Origin: Vulcanisaeta sp. JCM 16159
GTDB taxonomy: Archaea > Thermoproteota > Thermoprotei > Thermoproteales > Thermocladiaceae
Direction of reading: 5' to 3'
Length of the DNA stretch: 64,000 nt
Assembly: GCF_001316265.1 (NCBI RefSeq)
Contig: NZ_BBDN01000001.1
Span: 186,001 to 250,000 of the forward strand
Shown in pieces: positions 40,017-49,314 of this stretch; positions within the stretch are counted from its first letter, which is position 1; every line of letters begins with the position of its first letter. The notes under the pieces were generated by a model that was not told where the DNA came from, did no database searches, and worked only from the letters and a program-made list of their open reading frames with translations. The position numbers and the translations under genes are program-made.

Positions 40017-40443
40017 GCAGATCGTATGTGATGCAAGCGTTATAGTTAAGTGGGTTATTAAGGAGGATTACAGCGACTATGCCGAGAGGATACGTATTGA
40101 CCATCTTAATGGCCACATCACGGTCGCTATACCATCAATAGCCATCGCCGAGGTAGCCAGCGCCCTGAGGAAGTATTATCTACGTAAATTAATAAGTGAG
40201 GATTATATGAGGAGAGCCCTGGACTTATTGAGTAATAGTTTATTACGTGTTTATAATGTTACGTGGGACTCAGTAATTAGCGCGAGCGAGTTATCTATTA
40301 AGTACGGCATTTCGATATATGACGCCATATACGTGGACCTAGCCATGAGACTTAACACGGTCATGTACACAGCTGATAATGCATTAGTGAAGTCGTTAGG
40401 TGATAATCAATATGTGAAGCACGTAATTGATTATGCCCCGTGA
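40006..40443 (+). CDS. vapC: VapC PIN-domain toxin
   Basis: The 145-residue PIN domain has the first Asp in IVCDASVIVKW, the Glu in IAIAEVASAL and the later Asp in GISIYDAIYVDLA, with TADNAL near the end. These acidic residues form the metal site of a ribonuclease. VapC toxins cut tRNA or rRNA; the target here is unknown. The start lies inside the end of vapB. Confidence 0.9.
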   Translation: MPGRQIVCDASVIVKWVIKEDYSDYAERIRIDHLNGHITVAIPSIAIAEVASALRKYYLRKLISEDYMRRALDLLSNSLLRVYNVTWDSVISASELSIKYGISIYDAIYVDLAMRLNTVMYTADNALVKSLGDNQYVKHVIDYAP

Positions 40444-40454
40444 CGCTGAACATT

Positions 40455-41093
40455 TCAGTAAAGTATTGTTGGGTCCTTCTTAAGCGATGCTTCCCAAAAC
40501 ATTATCTCGAAATTCACACTATCCCTAAAGGCCCTCTCAATCTCCGGCGTTATCTCGTACTTATCTAATGTCCTTAGGATCACCTCAACCCTAGACCAAT
40601 ATTCGTTTGAGGCATAGAACTCGGCCCACGCATTAAATAATGCGTTTTTAGTCCCGAGCACGTATTTACCAATTTCGTTATAGCCCCACATGCATGGGGC
40701 CCAGGCGGCGAGGAATTGTGGCCAACCTAGCGATGCGTAGTAATGCAGGTGCCTTGTGTATGCGTAATTAACAAGGTTAAATCCTGTATTATTAATCTCC
40801 TCCTCGGTTATTGATAAGTCGCGGAACAACCTCTCATGAACCTCCGCACCCCTCTCCACATTGCTGAATACCGCCGTTAACACGTCAATGGCCTCATTAA
40901 GCGGAGCCCTACTCGCCGCCTCAATCACGGCCTTCTGCATTTCCCTCACGTACTTCGTGTCCTGGATTAGGTAATACCTAAAGACGTCCATTGATAGTGA
41001 ACCATCCCTAAGCTTCTCAACGAACTCATGCCTAGTGTATTTACTCCATAAATCACCCACTAATTCCCTGAGCCTCTCGTGGGTACTAACCAT
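40455..41093 (-). CDS. tenA: TenA-family aminopyrimidine aminohydrolase (thiaminase II type)
   Basis: The 212-residue all-helical protein shows TenA features: FRYYLIQDTKYVREMQKA near residue 40, HERLFRDL, and AAWAPCMWGYNEIGKYV containing the active-site Cys. The C-terminus has FRDSVNFEIMFWEAS. TenA recovers the pyrimidine of degraded thiamine. The gene is intact and the next on this strand after Thg1. Confidence 0.93.
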   Translation of the reverse strand: MVSTHERLRELVGDLWSKYTRHEFVEKLRDGSLSMDVFRYYLIQDTKYVREMQKAVIEAASRAPLNEAIDVLTAVFSNVERGAEVHERLFRDLSITEEEINNTGFNLVNYAYTRHLHYYASLGWPQFLAAWAPCMWGYNEIGKYVLGTKNALFNAWAEFYASNEYWSRVEVILRTLDKYEITPEIERAFRDSVNFEIMFWEASLKKDPTILY

Positions 41094-41139
41094 ATGATTA
41101 ATTCCATAATTATCTGGTTATTAAATATTATTAACAGGT

Positions 41140-41868
41140 TTATTGAACATTAGGACCACACCTGCTAAGTTCATTAATGACATCGATTGGGTTTCTCTCA
41201 ATAATCCTCTTCCTAACATACTTAATCCTTTCACCGCTCCTCCTGTCAATGCCCTCAAGCTCCACCCTAGCCCTGGCTAGGCACGTGCCCAGGGACTCCC
41301 AGGTGAGTCTCGGACCCCCCAATGCCCTGACAACCTCGTCTATGTGTGGAGTACTTTCCGGCGGAACCACTCCACTCCTTTGGGCTATCTCGATATGGTA
41401 ATTATTGAAGCCAACCCTAACGCGATAAAGCATGTACCTGGCAACGTCACGGCAATTATCATTGAGTGGTATAACCCTGGCATCGAAGTAAAGGACCCTA
41501 CCAAGGGCATTACTAACCATGGCTGAGGCGAGGCCTGCCATTGAACTGATCAGCTTGTACTCACGTCCATTAAACGGTACATAACTAAGGAGGAAGACAT
41601 TAATCTCATCGCTAATCACTAGCGAGTACTCGCCGGAGAAGGCCCTCATTAATTCAACGGCAGCCTTAATCAATGCCCTATGGACCCTCTCATCCCTGGG
41701 CCAATTAAAGTCCCTAAGTGCCTTACCGAAGCCAGCCCCATCAAGTCTAACGACAATTGGCGGCTTAACAATGCTAGTGACTACCCTAGAGTCAAAATCC
41801 CTCTCCAACTCCACGGGATTTACACTAGTCAGTAGGCTAACCATGTCTATGTTACTCATTATACTCAC
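41140..41868 (-). CDS. tRNA(His) guanylyltransferase family (Thg1-like)
   Basis: The motif PPIVVRLDGAGFGKAL near residue 36 and SLVISDEINVFLLSY near residue 82 supply the metal-binding Asp residues of the Thg1 polymerase-like fold. NNYHIEIAQRSG lies where the family has its conserved central helix. Archaeal members add or repair 5' nucleotides of tRNA in a 3'-5' direction. I chose the ATG at 41868, though MSNIDM at 41859 is possible. Intact. Confidence 0.85.
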   Translation of the reverse strand: MSIMSNIDMVSLLTSVNPVELERDFDSRVVTSIVKPPIVVRLDGAGFGKALRDFNWPRDERVHRALIKAAVELMRAFSGEYSLVISDEINVFLLSYVPFNGREYKLISSMAGLASAMVSNALGRVLYFDARVIPLNDNCRDVARYMLYRVRVGFNNYHIEIAQRSGVVPPESTPHIDEVVRALGGPRLTWESLGTCLARARVELEGIDRRSGERIKYVRKRIIERNPIDVINELSRCGPNVQ

Positions 41869-41956
41869 GGTTTAACTGTAAAAGCCAAATAAAATTAAAC
41901 TCTATAGTTAACGCGGTGAATAATAAATGTTCCTTACCTTACTATTGAATTAATCA

Positions 41957-42244
41957 ATGACTATGACATTTCAAGGAACATACTTAGGCATAACTACGGC
42001 TTACAATAATATAAATGCGATAATGAGAGGTATGCTTGAAATAAATTCCTTCAACTTTAATACAATCATGCAGAATCTACAACTTGCATTGGTATCGCTC
42101 TACACAATGCCTCTTTCAGTAGCTTTATGGTTCCTGATGGCATATATAACAAATACATGGGCTAAACTATATTTAAAAAGAAAATTCAATTACATACACG
42201 TTACGAATAAAAGCTTAATTACGAATAAAAATATAAAAATTTAA
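41957..42244 (+). CDS. Hypothetical protein with one membrane helix
   Basis: The frame encodes 95 residues, AT-rich, with one membrane segment (MPLSVALWFLMAYITNTWA) and a basic Lys/Asn-rich tail. There is no recognised family. It is isolated in an AT-rich stretch, so it could be a chance frame. Confidence 0.3.
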   Translation: MTMTFQGTYLGITTAYNNINAIMRGMLEINSFNFNTIMQNLQLALVSLYTMPLSVALWFLMAYITNTWAKLYLKRKFNYIHVTNKSLITNKNIKI

Positions 42245-42703
42245 TTATAAAAACATCCATAATTACTTAAATTACTTAAACCATAATATACCTTTCAATA
42301 CGACATACCTAATCGAAAGAGATACGCAAGTTAATATTTAACCTAGGTAAAATAATCACGAGATATCCTAGTAGTATTATATATACATGAACTATAAATC
42401 TAAGTGACCTAGTGATACCTAGCTTTATTAATTAAAGTAACGATTTAAGATCGGCATATTGGAATTAGTTAGGCTTTGATTAGTGATTATTCAACACCAG
42501 CAACATTACTCATGCGGTAAATGTCGAGTAAGATCATTAGTAGCACCATTTTAAATGCATAGCACTTAAGCATGCATTAAGTTACGTAATTAAAAATTAT
42601 TAACTAGGTTTTAGTGATCATAAACGGTAGGTGATGTTAAGCGGGGACGGATCTGATGGGTGAGGACCTAAGACCTGCGCGCTGACGCATCTTCATTAAG
42701 TCC
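42245..42703. other. AT-rich gene-free stretch
   Basis: About 460 bases of AT-rich sequence with no gene. It includes the upstream region of the HepT-MntA fusion gene. No repeat is recognised. Confidence 0.4.
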
Positions 42704-42766
42704 TTGCAGGTGGTATGTGCAAGGTTTTTAGTTTGGGTAATGAGGTTACAATTTTGGCGTGGTAGT

Positions 42767-43606
42767 GTGCTAATTAATGATAAATTGGCGATGGCTAGGA
42801 GTTATGTAAATATTCTAAGGTCAATTAGAGATAGAGTGAGGACTGTCGATGATTTAAGTAGGGATTTTGTGCTTAGGGGTGCCGTTGAGCGTTACCTACA
42901 CTTAGCTGTTGAATCCCTCATTGATGTTAGTATGAGACTGTGCTCAATTCTCAATCTTAGTAAACCCGAGAGGTATAGGGATGTTGCGAGAATATTGGTG
43001 AGCGCCAATGTCCTTAGTGATGAAACCGGTAAGTTGTTTGAGTTATGGATTGGCTTTAGGAATGTGCTTGTCCACGGCTATGCCGTGATAGATCCCGAGA
43101 GATTGATTGAGGCTTTAAGTGAGGTTGATGAATTAGATAGGGTAATTAATGAGATTGGTAATTTCGTTAGAAATAGGTCGATAGATCCTGATAATAATCA
43201 ATCTATTACTAGCTATAGAGGATTTATTAACATAATTAATAGGGCTAGGCAGGTACTGGAGAGATCTAACTCTGTGTTATTCGCCTACGTATTTGGTTCA
43301 TGGGCAATCGGTAGGGTGTCCCCAGGAAGTGACGTGGATATCGCCATATTCGCTAGCAAGGAATTAGGTTGGAAGGATCTCGTGAGCATGGCAATGGACC
43401 TAGAGGACTCGCTAGGGTTGAAGGTTGATCTCGTATATCTTAATAAGGCGCCGTTGTTGCTGGCGTATGAAGTTGTGAGCAAGGGTATCTTGATCTTAGA
43501 TAGGGATCCCGAAAGAAGGGTTGACTTTGAGGTTAGGGCTATTAGGGAGTTCCTGGACTTTAAGCCAAGACTTACTCAATACTATGATACCGTGCTTAAT
43601 CCTTGA
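42767..43606 (+). CDS. HepT-MntA fusion: HEPN toxin and nucleotidyltransferase antitoxin in one chain
   Basis: The N-terminal half is a HepT domain with the R-x4-H-x-Y motif in FRNVLVHGYAVID at about residue 105. The C-terminal half, after a short polar linker (RNRSIDPDNNQSITSYRG), is an MNT domain with YVFGSWAIGRVSPGSDVDIA and KVDLVYLNK. I chose the GTG at 42767 because HepT proteins begin at such a helix. The frame is open upstream to 42704. As one chain the two parts would be made in a fixed ratio. The stop overlaps the convergent phosphorylase gene by 11 bp. Confidence 0.8.
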   Translation: MLINDKLAMARSYVNILRSIRDRVRTVDDLSRDFVLRGAVERYLHLAVESLIDVSMRLCSILNLSKPERYRDVARILVSANVLSDETGKLFELWIGFRNVLVHGYAVIDPERLIEALSEVDELDRVINEIGNFVRNRSIDPDNNQSITSYRGFINIINRARQVLERSNSVLFAYVFGSWAIGRVSPGSDVDIAIFASKELGWKDLVSMAMDLEDSLGLKVDLVYLNKAPLLLAYEVVSKGILILDRDPERRVDFEVRAIREFLDFKPRLTQYYDTVLNP

Positions 43607-44324
43607 CCATAATTAACGCATTTAACACAGCCTTACCAACCCTGAGCACAGTATCCCTTAACTCGCTCGCTGTTAAGAACCTTCCAGCCCTGCCCTCAGT
43701 CAAGTTGTTACTTATTATGAGCACCGCTGCCGTCTTCACATTCCTAATGAGACCTAGGAGAAATAGTATTGCGGTCTCCATTTCAACGCCCAGGAAGCCC
43801 CTCGAACCAAGTACGTTGACTAGATCCTCCTCTGCGTAAAAAGCGTCACTGCTGTATACCGGGCCAACCCAGGGCTTTATATTCATCGATTCAAGACTTC
43901 TCACTAACTCACCCATTAGGTGGTAATCAGGTATTGCTGGGTAAGCTATGAAACTGCCCAGGTACTGCGTGTATATTCCTCCGTAGTTGTATGCGGAGCC
44001 CGTGGGCACGACAACATCGCCAATGCCTATCTCCCTCCTAAGCGCCCCTGCGGTTCCAAGGCGAACAATGAACCTGGCGCCCATGCTTATCATCTCTTCA
44101 ATCACTATGGCAGCCGATGGAGCCCCAATTCCGTGGGTCGCCACGGTAATGTCGATACCATTGTACTTACCCGTGTACGTTATTAACCCCCTATTCTCAT
44201 TAACGAGCCTCGCACCGACGAGCAACTCGCTTAACTGCCTCGCCCTCTCTGGGTCACCGACTATCACCACCCTCTCGGCAATATCCCCAGGATTAACCCT
44301 CAGGTGTATTGGCACGAGAATCAC
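43596..44324 (-). CDS. Purine/uridine-type nucleoside phosphorylase
   Basis: The 242-residue protein has VVIVGDPERARQL (phosphate loop), RLGTAGALRREIGIGDVVVP and the base/ribose motif GVEMETAILFLL. These are signatures of the PNP/UDP phosphorylase family. The enzyme splits nucleosides with phosphate for salvage. Whether it prefers purine nucleosides, uridine or methylthioadenosine is not decided. Its start overlaps the stop of the DUF711 gene by four bases, so the two are coupled. Confidence 0.9.
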   Translation of the reverse strand: MILVPIHLRVNPGDIAERVVIVGDPERARQLSELLVGARLVNENRGLITYTGKYNGIDITVATHGIGAPSAAIVIEEMISMGARFIVRLGTAGALRREIGIGDVVVPTGSAYNYGGIYTQYLGSFIAYPAIPDYHLMGELVRSLESMNIKPWVGPVYSSDAFYAEEDLVNVLGSRGFLGVEMETAILFLLGLIRNVKTAAVLIISNNLTEGRAGRFLTASELRDTVLRVGKAVLNALIMVKD

Positions 44325-45406
44325 CTCATCACGTCAAGTACTGGCGTCTTACCAAAGTCCCCAAGATCAACCTCAGTCTCACCACCTGGGTATGGAATTA
44401 ACCTAAGCCCAATCGACCTACGCTTAATACTGGCTATGGCATGTAAATCATTGATTAACCCATTAATGAGCGATAGTTGATTGCTTGGTATTGGTACCAT
44501 GTCAACACCCGCCACGCAGGCCATGGTGTACTTAACGAGTTTGGAGAATGTGATTAAGCCCTCCCTGGCCCTAGCCTTAAGCTGCTCATCCTCAGCAAGC
44601 GGCAGCATTACCTCGTTAAATCCAGTCACCCTAAATTGATTGGATGCTTCCCAAATGGCCTTGTTCAATCTATAAATAGCACTTAGTGTGCCGGGTCCGC
44701 CGAACCTAATCCCATAAATCCTCTCAATGGCATCGACAACGGATTCCTCACCCCAGGGTGATAGTGAGACATCGATCCCCAGGTAATCAATGCCCAATTC
44801 ACTTGCAATTTCCCTACCAATGTCCTCGGCAGTCCTAAATACCCTGGTGAGGTCATTACGTAGATTACGCTCATTACTTAACTCGCTTGGGTATAGTATT
44901 GATAGGCTATGCCATGCTATTGCGAGGTTTATTGAGTCTGGGTAGTACGGCGTGAGTATTGCATCGCCGATTAATGCGGCGATCCTCCTGGATAAGGCCC
45001 ATTGATTTAGCTCCACAAGTTTCTTAAGCACGTTTGTAAATAACCCGGCGTTGTACTCATTCAATTCCTTGAAATCACCAACCCAAATACTCAGGTAACT
45101 CCCCGACTCAATGAATGCATCAACCAACTTATTTAGCTCGAACCTTGAATCCATGGCTATATTGAGTGATGCATGTATGTACCCAAGGTCAGTGCTTGCC
45201 TTATTTATCGTTGTTGATAATTCCTCAAAGTCCCAGGACGGCCCAGTGAAGGGTAGTGTAACCCTCCAAGTCCTTATCTCAATCCCTCTCCTACCACTAA
45301 CGCTGCTTATTACATTACGTAGCTTAACCAATTCCTGCCTAAGCTCATCAGCATTAACCCTGCCATTCTCCACGGGGTAAAACAACGTAACTGCGCGGAT
45401 AATCAT
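44321..45406 (-). CDS. DUF711 (UPF0210) family protein
   Basis: The 361-residue protein begins MIIRAVTLFYP. It contains SLSPWGEESVVDAIERIYG, the FGGPGTLSAIYRLNKAIW stretch, GFNEVMLPLAEDEQLKARA and the late VDMVPIPSNQ. These match DUF711, a TIM-barrel-like family of unknown function related by fold to glycyl radical proteins. It is the first gene of a two-gene operon with the nucleoside phosphorylase. Confidence 0.85.
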   Translation of the reverse strand: MIIRAVTLFYPVENGRVNADELRQELVKLRNVISSVSGRRGIEIRTWRVTLPFTGPSWDFEELSTTINKASTDLGYIHASLNIAMDSRFELNKLVDAFIESGSYLSIWVGDFKELNEYNAGLFTNVLKKLVELNQWALSRRIAALIGDAILTPYYPDSINLAIAWHSLSILYPSELSNERNLRNDLTRVFRTAEDIGREIASELGIDYLGIDVSLSPWGEESVVDAIERIYGIRFGGPGTLSAIYRLNKAIWEASNQFRVTGFNEVMLPLAEDEQLKARAREGLITFSKLVKYTMACVAGVDMVPIPSNQLSLINGLINDLHAIASIKRRSIGLRLIPYPGGETEVDLGDFGKTPVLDVMR

Positions 45407-45448
45407 TAACTCAGTAGTGGCCTATTCTCATTTAAGTATTGTCATTAA

Positions 45449-46372
45449 TTAGTAATAATACGTTAGGTAGTGATTGTGCTCGTTAATAAACGAACCCCTA
45501 GCATATGCACTGCAGATACCCTTCAATGGGCACTTATCGCACTGCGGCTTGTCCCTAGTGCATACAGTCCTCCCAAACCTCCATAGGAAGTCATCCAACG
45601 CTATTGGGTCTAACTTGCCAATCCTAATCACCGCGTCCCAGGCATCACGAACTGCCAACCTAAGTTCAACATCAAGCTCCCTACTAAAGTGCATATCACG
45701 TCTCATCAACTCGAGAACCCAATCCTCAAGCCTTACAATGCCGAGCCTATAGGCAATCCTTGTGAGGTGATTATCAATTGGTAGCTTAACTTCCTGCGGC
45801 TTAACCTTTAGTAACCCACGTAACACCAGGAACTTAATCAATAGGTATGCCTTCTTCCTTACGGGGTCCTCATAGGCTGCCATACCGGATAACCTATCAA
45901 TCAACTCCTCAATACCTGAGACATGGAAAAGCCTAATCGTTGTACCATAATTCCTAAGCACGTAGGAGCCCACATCCCTAAGTAGGTAAGCCCTAACACC
46001 ATAATCCCAAACAGGTCCGTAATCACCAATGAGCCAGTCCCTAACCACCGCTGGTTCAAGCCTCCTTAGGTTGGCTGGGCTGAAGAAGGAACTATCCCTA
46101 CTAAACATCTCCATACCCAACCTCCAAAGTAGGTCGGAGCCCGTGAAAACCTCATCGCCAACCCGCCTAGTGAATTGCCAATCCCCAATATTCGTCCTAT
46201 GGTCAATCGCCACCATCGCCAAGAAGTAATTGTACGTAGCCTCTATATCCGCATCCTTAGGTGGGTAAAACCTTGGATCGAAGGCGTTGGACCTACGTAG
46301 GTCTAGCGATGCCAGTACCTTGGCTACTTCGATAATTTTGTCCAAGCTAAGTGTTGCGGGTATCCTAGCCAT
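45449..46372 (-). CDS. HhH-GPD-like protein with C-terminal 4Fe-4S loop
   Basis: The 307-residue helical protein ends with C-x6-C-x2-C-x5-C (CTRDKPQCDKCPLKGICSA). This is the iron-sulphur cluster loop of the Nth/MutY DNA glycosylase superfamily. The middle (KVKPQEVKLPIDNHLTRIAY) resembles the helix-hairpin-helix region. The N-terminal 200 residues are unlike classical Nth, so substrate is uncertain. It may be a DNA repair enzyme or a divergent glycosylase-like protein. Confidence 0.7.
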   Translation of the reverse strand: MARIPATLSLDKIIEVAKVLASLDLRRSNAFDPRFYPPKDADIEATYNYFLAMVAIDHRTNIGDWQFTRRVGDEVFTGSDLLWRLGMEMFSRDSSFFSPANLRRLEPAVVRDWLIGDYGPVWDYGVRAYLLRDVGSYVLRNYGTTIRLFHVSGIEELIDRLSGMAAYEDPVRKKAYLLIKFLVLRGLLKVKPQEVKLPIDNHLTRIAYRLGIVRLEDWVLELMRRDMHFSRELDVELRLAVRDAWDAVIRIGKLDPIALDDFLWRFGRTVCTRDKPQCDKCPLKGICSAYARGSFINEHNHYLTYYY

Positions 46373-46431
46373 AACTAACTAGGCGCTTTGGTGCTTATAA
46401 TCCCTACGTAATTATGACAACCAATGAATAC

Positions 46432-46596
46432 CTAGTAGTACTTCCTAAACCCTAGTTGTGGTGCTACCTCCCTGAAGCACCTCCTGCATAGGTAGAGCCC
46501 GTACTTCCTAATGACTGCCTCGTGAGTACCACATCTTTGACACCTAATTACGGCCCTCCCATACTTACGCTCCTTGGGTGGCTTTATCTTCGCCAT
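46432..46596 (-). CDS. rps14: 30S ribosomal protein uS14 (zinc type)
   Basis: A 54-residue protein begins [19 protein letters not shown]. It has a C-x2-C...C-x2-C zinc site ([19 protein letters not shown]) and ends [11 protein letters not shown]. This is the archaeal S14 (S29e-like) protein of the 30S head. It stands apart from other ribosomal genes in this window. It is intact, as expected for an essential gene. Confidence 0.93.
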   Translation of the reverse strand: MAKIKPPKERKYGRAVIRCQRCGTHEAVIRKYGLYLCRRCFREVAPQLGFRKYY

Positions 46597-46676
46597 TCAC
46601 GTACTCGGAAGAAAGCCCAGTTAAAAGTATTTTTGCCCGTGAAGAATTAAATAAGTCAGTTATTGCCTAGTTTTGG

Positions 46677-47649
46677 ATGGCAATAACCATAGTCAGTACG
46701 GTGGAATTACCTGAAAAGGCCAGGGAGATGCTAAGGAACTATGATGTCAACCTCTACGAACTACCGAAGCTGGGCAAGGAAGAGCAATCAAGCGCGTTAT
46801 CCAGCGCCGAGATACTAATGTGCTGGTGCGGTAGGGAGTTTGACCTGGCCAGCAATATTAAATCCATGCCCAGGCTAAGGGTGATTCAGACGTTCTCGGC
46901 AGGTGTTGACCACCTACCATTCACCGCAATACCAAGTAATATAGAGATCTATGGCAATGCAGGGGCTTACTCGGTGCCCGTTGCCGAGCATGCATGGGCC
47001 ATGATACTAACGCTCGAAGGGATTGCACAGGCCCGTACTAAATGCCAGGGAGTACCTAGGCAATGAATTAACGAGCCCACGCAAAATCATTGAGTCAACA
47101 CTACTCGTCCTCGGCACTGGCGGTATTGGTAGGGAGATTGCGAGGATTGGTAAGGAGGGGTTCAGGACCTACAATATCGGCATTAATAGAGGCGGTAAGC
47201 CGGCTGAGTACTTCGATGAGGTCCACCCAACAAGTAGGTTACTCGATGTATTGCCAAGGGCCGACATAGTGGCAATAGCGTTACCGCTGAATAAGCATAC
47301 GAGGGGCTTAATCGGCGAGAGGGAGCTTAGGGCATTAAAGCGTGGTGCCATTGTCGTAAATGTCGGCCGTGGTGACGTGGTTAAGGAGGAAGACTTGTAT
47401 AGGGTTCTTAAGGAGAGGCAGGACATTAGGTTTGGCACCGATGTTTGGTGGGTACATGATGTGCATGAGGAGATACCACCGAGGACGCCATTGACGGCAT
47501 TACCTAATTTCCTGGGTACACCACACATAGCTGGTGGGGCTCAGAGGGAGATTGCTGAGTACGCGATGATTAGGGCTGTGGAGAACGTGATCAGGTACCT
47601 TAGGGGAGAGATGCCTATGAATAGGGTTAATAGAGATGATTACGTTTAG
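46677..47649 (+). CDS. D-isomer-specific 2-hydroxyacid dehydrogenase (frameshifted)
   Basis: The first frame contains RLRVIQTFSAGVDHLPF and GNAGAYSVPVAEHAWAMILT. A shift near 47018 restores LHRPVLNAREYLGNELTSPR. The second frame carries the NAD site LGTGGIGREIARIG, the catalytic Arg and Glu region (NVGRGDVVKEEDLY) and the catalytic His in LGTPHIAGG. The length of about 323 residues is normal. The substrate may be glyoxylate, hydroxypyruvate or phosphoglycerate; not decided. Confidence 0.88.
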
Positions 47650-47732
47650 ATCATGCCCATGAACCAACGTATCGCTTAGCCCTCGCTTAGAAATTTCTAA
47701 TCATGGCTATCAACGCGGCATCACCGTAATAC

Positions 47733-48043
47733 CTACTCCTCCCAGTACTCACCATGATAAAACACCACGTTTAGATAATCATAGATGAAGCCCCTCCTGA
47801 CAGCTTCTTCATAAATCCTCCAGATGCGTTTTGTGGAAACAAGGCCTACGTAGAAGCCTCCTTCTCGAGTTCCTCACGGACCTTGTCCGGGAAGTCTATC
47901 GGCTTTACGAAGGGTTCCCTGGAAAACACCCTAAGCATTGCATTTAGTATGTCATTGTTATGAGGGTATGGCTTCTTCCTAACCATATTCTCATCGTTGC
48001 ATAGGTACGGATTAATTTTTCTCTCATAACTTATCCTGCTCAT
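47733..48043 (-). CDS. Small hypothetical protein coupled to the ThyA-like gene (frameshifted)
   Basis: The ATG at 48043 lies inside the end of the ThyA-like gene in another frame. It encodes SRISYERKINPYLCNDENMV, then FVKPIDFPDKVREELEKEAS. One base lost near 47849 joins this to LVSTKRIWRIYEEAVRRGFI, ending at 47733. A further shift could extend it to SRYYGDAALIAMIRNF at 47687. The product is about 100 residues, charged and cytoplasmic. Family unknown; the 20-bp overlap suggests coupled translation with its neighbour. Confidence 0.45.
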
Positions 48044-49271
48044 AATTCCTGAGAAGGAACACCCTCGCCAACTCCTTACCGAGGTACATGGCATGTGAGT
48101 AATTAGTGAAGTGATTGCTATTCTTGAGCGTGTTATATGCCTCCTCAAGGGATTTAAACGAGAATCTCCTATGCAGTGAGTTAGTAATTGGCAACCTATG
48201 CTCAACAATCACGGACTCGCCCTCCCTCATAACCAGGAAGTTACCCCTTGGGTCCTCAACGAACTCACTGAATACATTGGCGTTTCTCCTCACGAACTCC
48301 TCAGCCCTGCTCAAGTCTTTGGCGTATATCCTGGCTGAGAACGGCATTACGGCTATGGAACCCACGCTATACCAGGCATTGAATTCGCTATTCAGGGCCT
48401 CGACGATTCTCCTCGCAAGAGACCACCATCTATATAACTGCCTGCACCAGTCATTGAGCACGTCCACACTCCTCAAATAAACCACTTGGTTGTAATAATC
48501 ACCACTTATAACACCCTGAACCAGGTAATCACCCCCATAATAAACAGCATTGATTGAGTACGGATTAATCCTCAACTCCCTGACCATGGCTTCGACCACC
48601 TCGGCAGGTGGCTCAAAACCCTTAAGTCCAGCGTCACTGAGTCTCCTGAATGGGTGTGGCTTACCCATCGAGTCTATTACCACGAGCGGCGTTATCAACT
48701 CCCTATAATCACCCTTATCAAAGCCGTAATTTAGTACCAAGTCAACGAGCTTAACCCAGGACCTGTAGGTGTCCCTCTCATAAATGAAGCCACCAACCAG
48801 CGGCAGCACCCAACCACCGTCATGCTCATTTTCACGAACCTCCACACGCATCGATGGTCTAACGGGCTTGCGCCCAGGCCTGTAGTTCTCATGGACGGTC
48901 TTTATCAATAAGTCGGCGTTACGCGCCTTAAATGCCTCCCTAAGGTCTATCACCCTCACGGTAGACCTAACACCATCAGCAATATCCCTGTCCACGAGCA
49001 AGACATCCAATACGCCATCCCTAAAGAACTTGATCAGTAAATCGCCAACACCATTATAGTCAAGGCCAAAGACTATCAATGTGTCGACCCAGTTAAATCC
49101 TGATAGGGTGGCTACTATGTAGTTAATACCTATTGGTGTGTATAGATTACCGATTATACCCACGAGTTTAATCGAGTCACCAAGCAGCCTCTTCACCTGG
49201 TCAATACCGCTCCATAAGGTCACAATGGCTATGTTGGAATCCTCATTAATCACTTCATAATTAAATCTCAC
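48024..49271 (-). CDS. Thymidylate-synthase-like protein with N-terminal DUF4346-like domain
   Basis: The first about 125 residues (IAIVTLWSGIDQVKRLLGD, VGIIGNLYTPIGINYIVATL, LIVFGLDYNGVGDLLI) resemble DUF4346, a domain related to MtrA and fused to ThyA-like domains in archaea. The remainder aligns loosely with thymidylate synthase: VVEAMVRELRINPYSINAVY, YYNQVVYLRSVDVLNDW and FSARIYAKDLSRA. The usual catalytic Pro-Cys motif is not visible; the only Cys is in NDWCRQL. Its place at the end of the pyrBIED operon fits pyrimidine metabolism. Naming is moderately certain. Confidence 0.5.
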   Translation of the reverse strand: MRFNYEVINEDSNIAIVTLWSGIDQVKRLLGDSIKLVGIIGNLYTPIGINYIVATLSGFNWVDTLIVFGLDYNGVGDLLIKFFRDGVLDVLLVDRDIADGVRSTVRVIDLREAFKARNADLLIKTVHENYRPGRKPVRPSMRVEVRENEHDGGWVLPLVGGFIYERDTYRSWVKLVDLVLNYGFDKGDYRELITPLVVIDSMGKPHPFRRLSDAGLKGFEPPAEVVEAMVRELRINPYSINAVYYGGDYLVQGVISGDYYNQVVYLRSVDVLNDWCRQLYRWWSLARRIVEALNSEFNAWYSVGSIAVMPFSARIYAKDLSRAEEFVRRNANVFSEFVEDPRGNFLVMREGESVIVEHRLPITNSLHRRFSFKSLEEAYNTLKNSNHFTNYSHAMYLGKELARVFLLRNYEQDKL

Positions 49272-49314
49272 AACTTCCGTAGCGATGGGCCAGTTATAAT
49301 ACTTGCCATCATAA

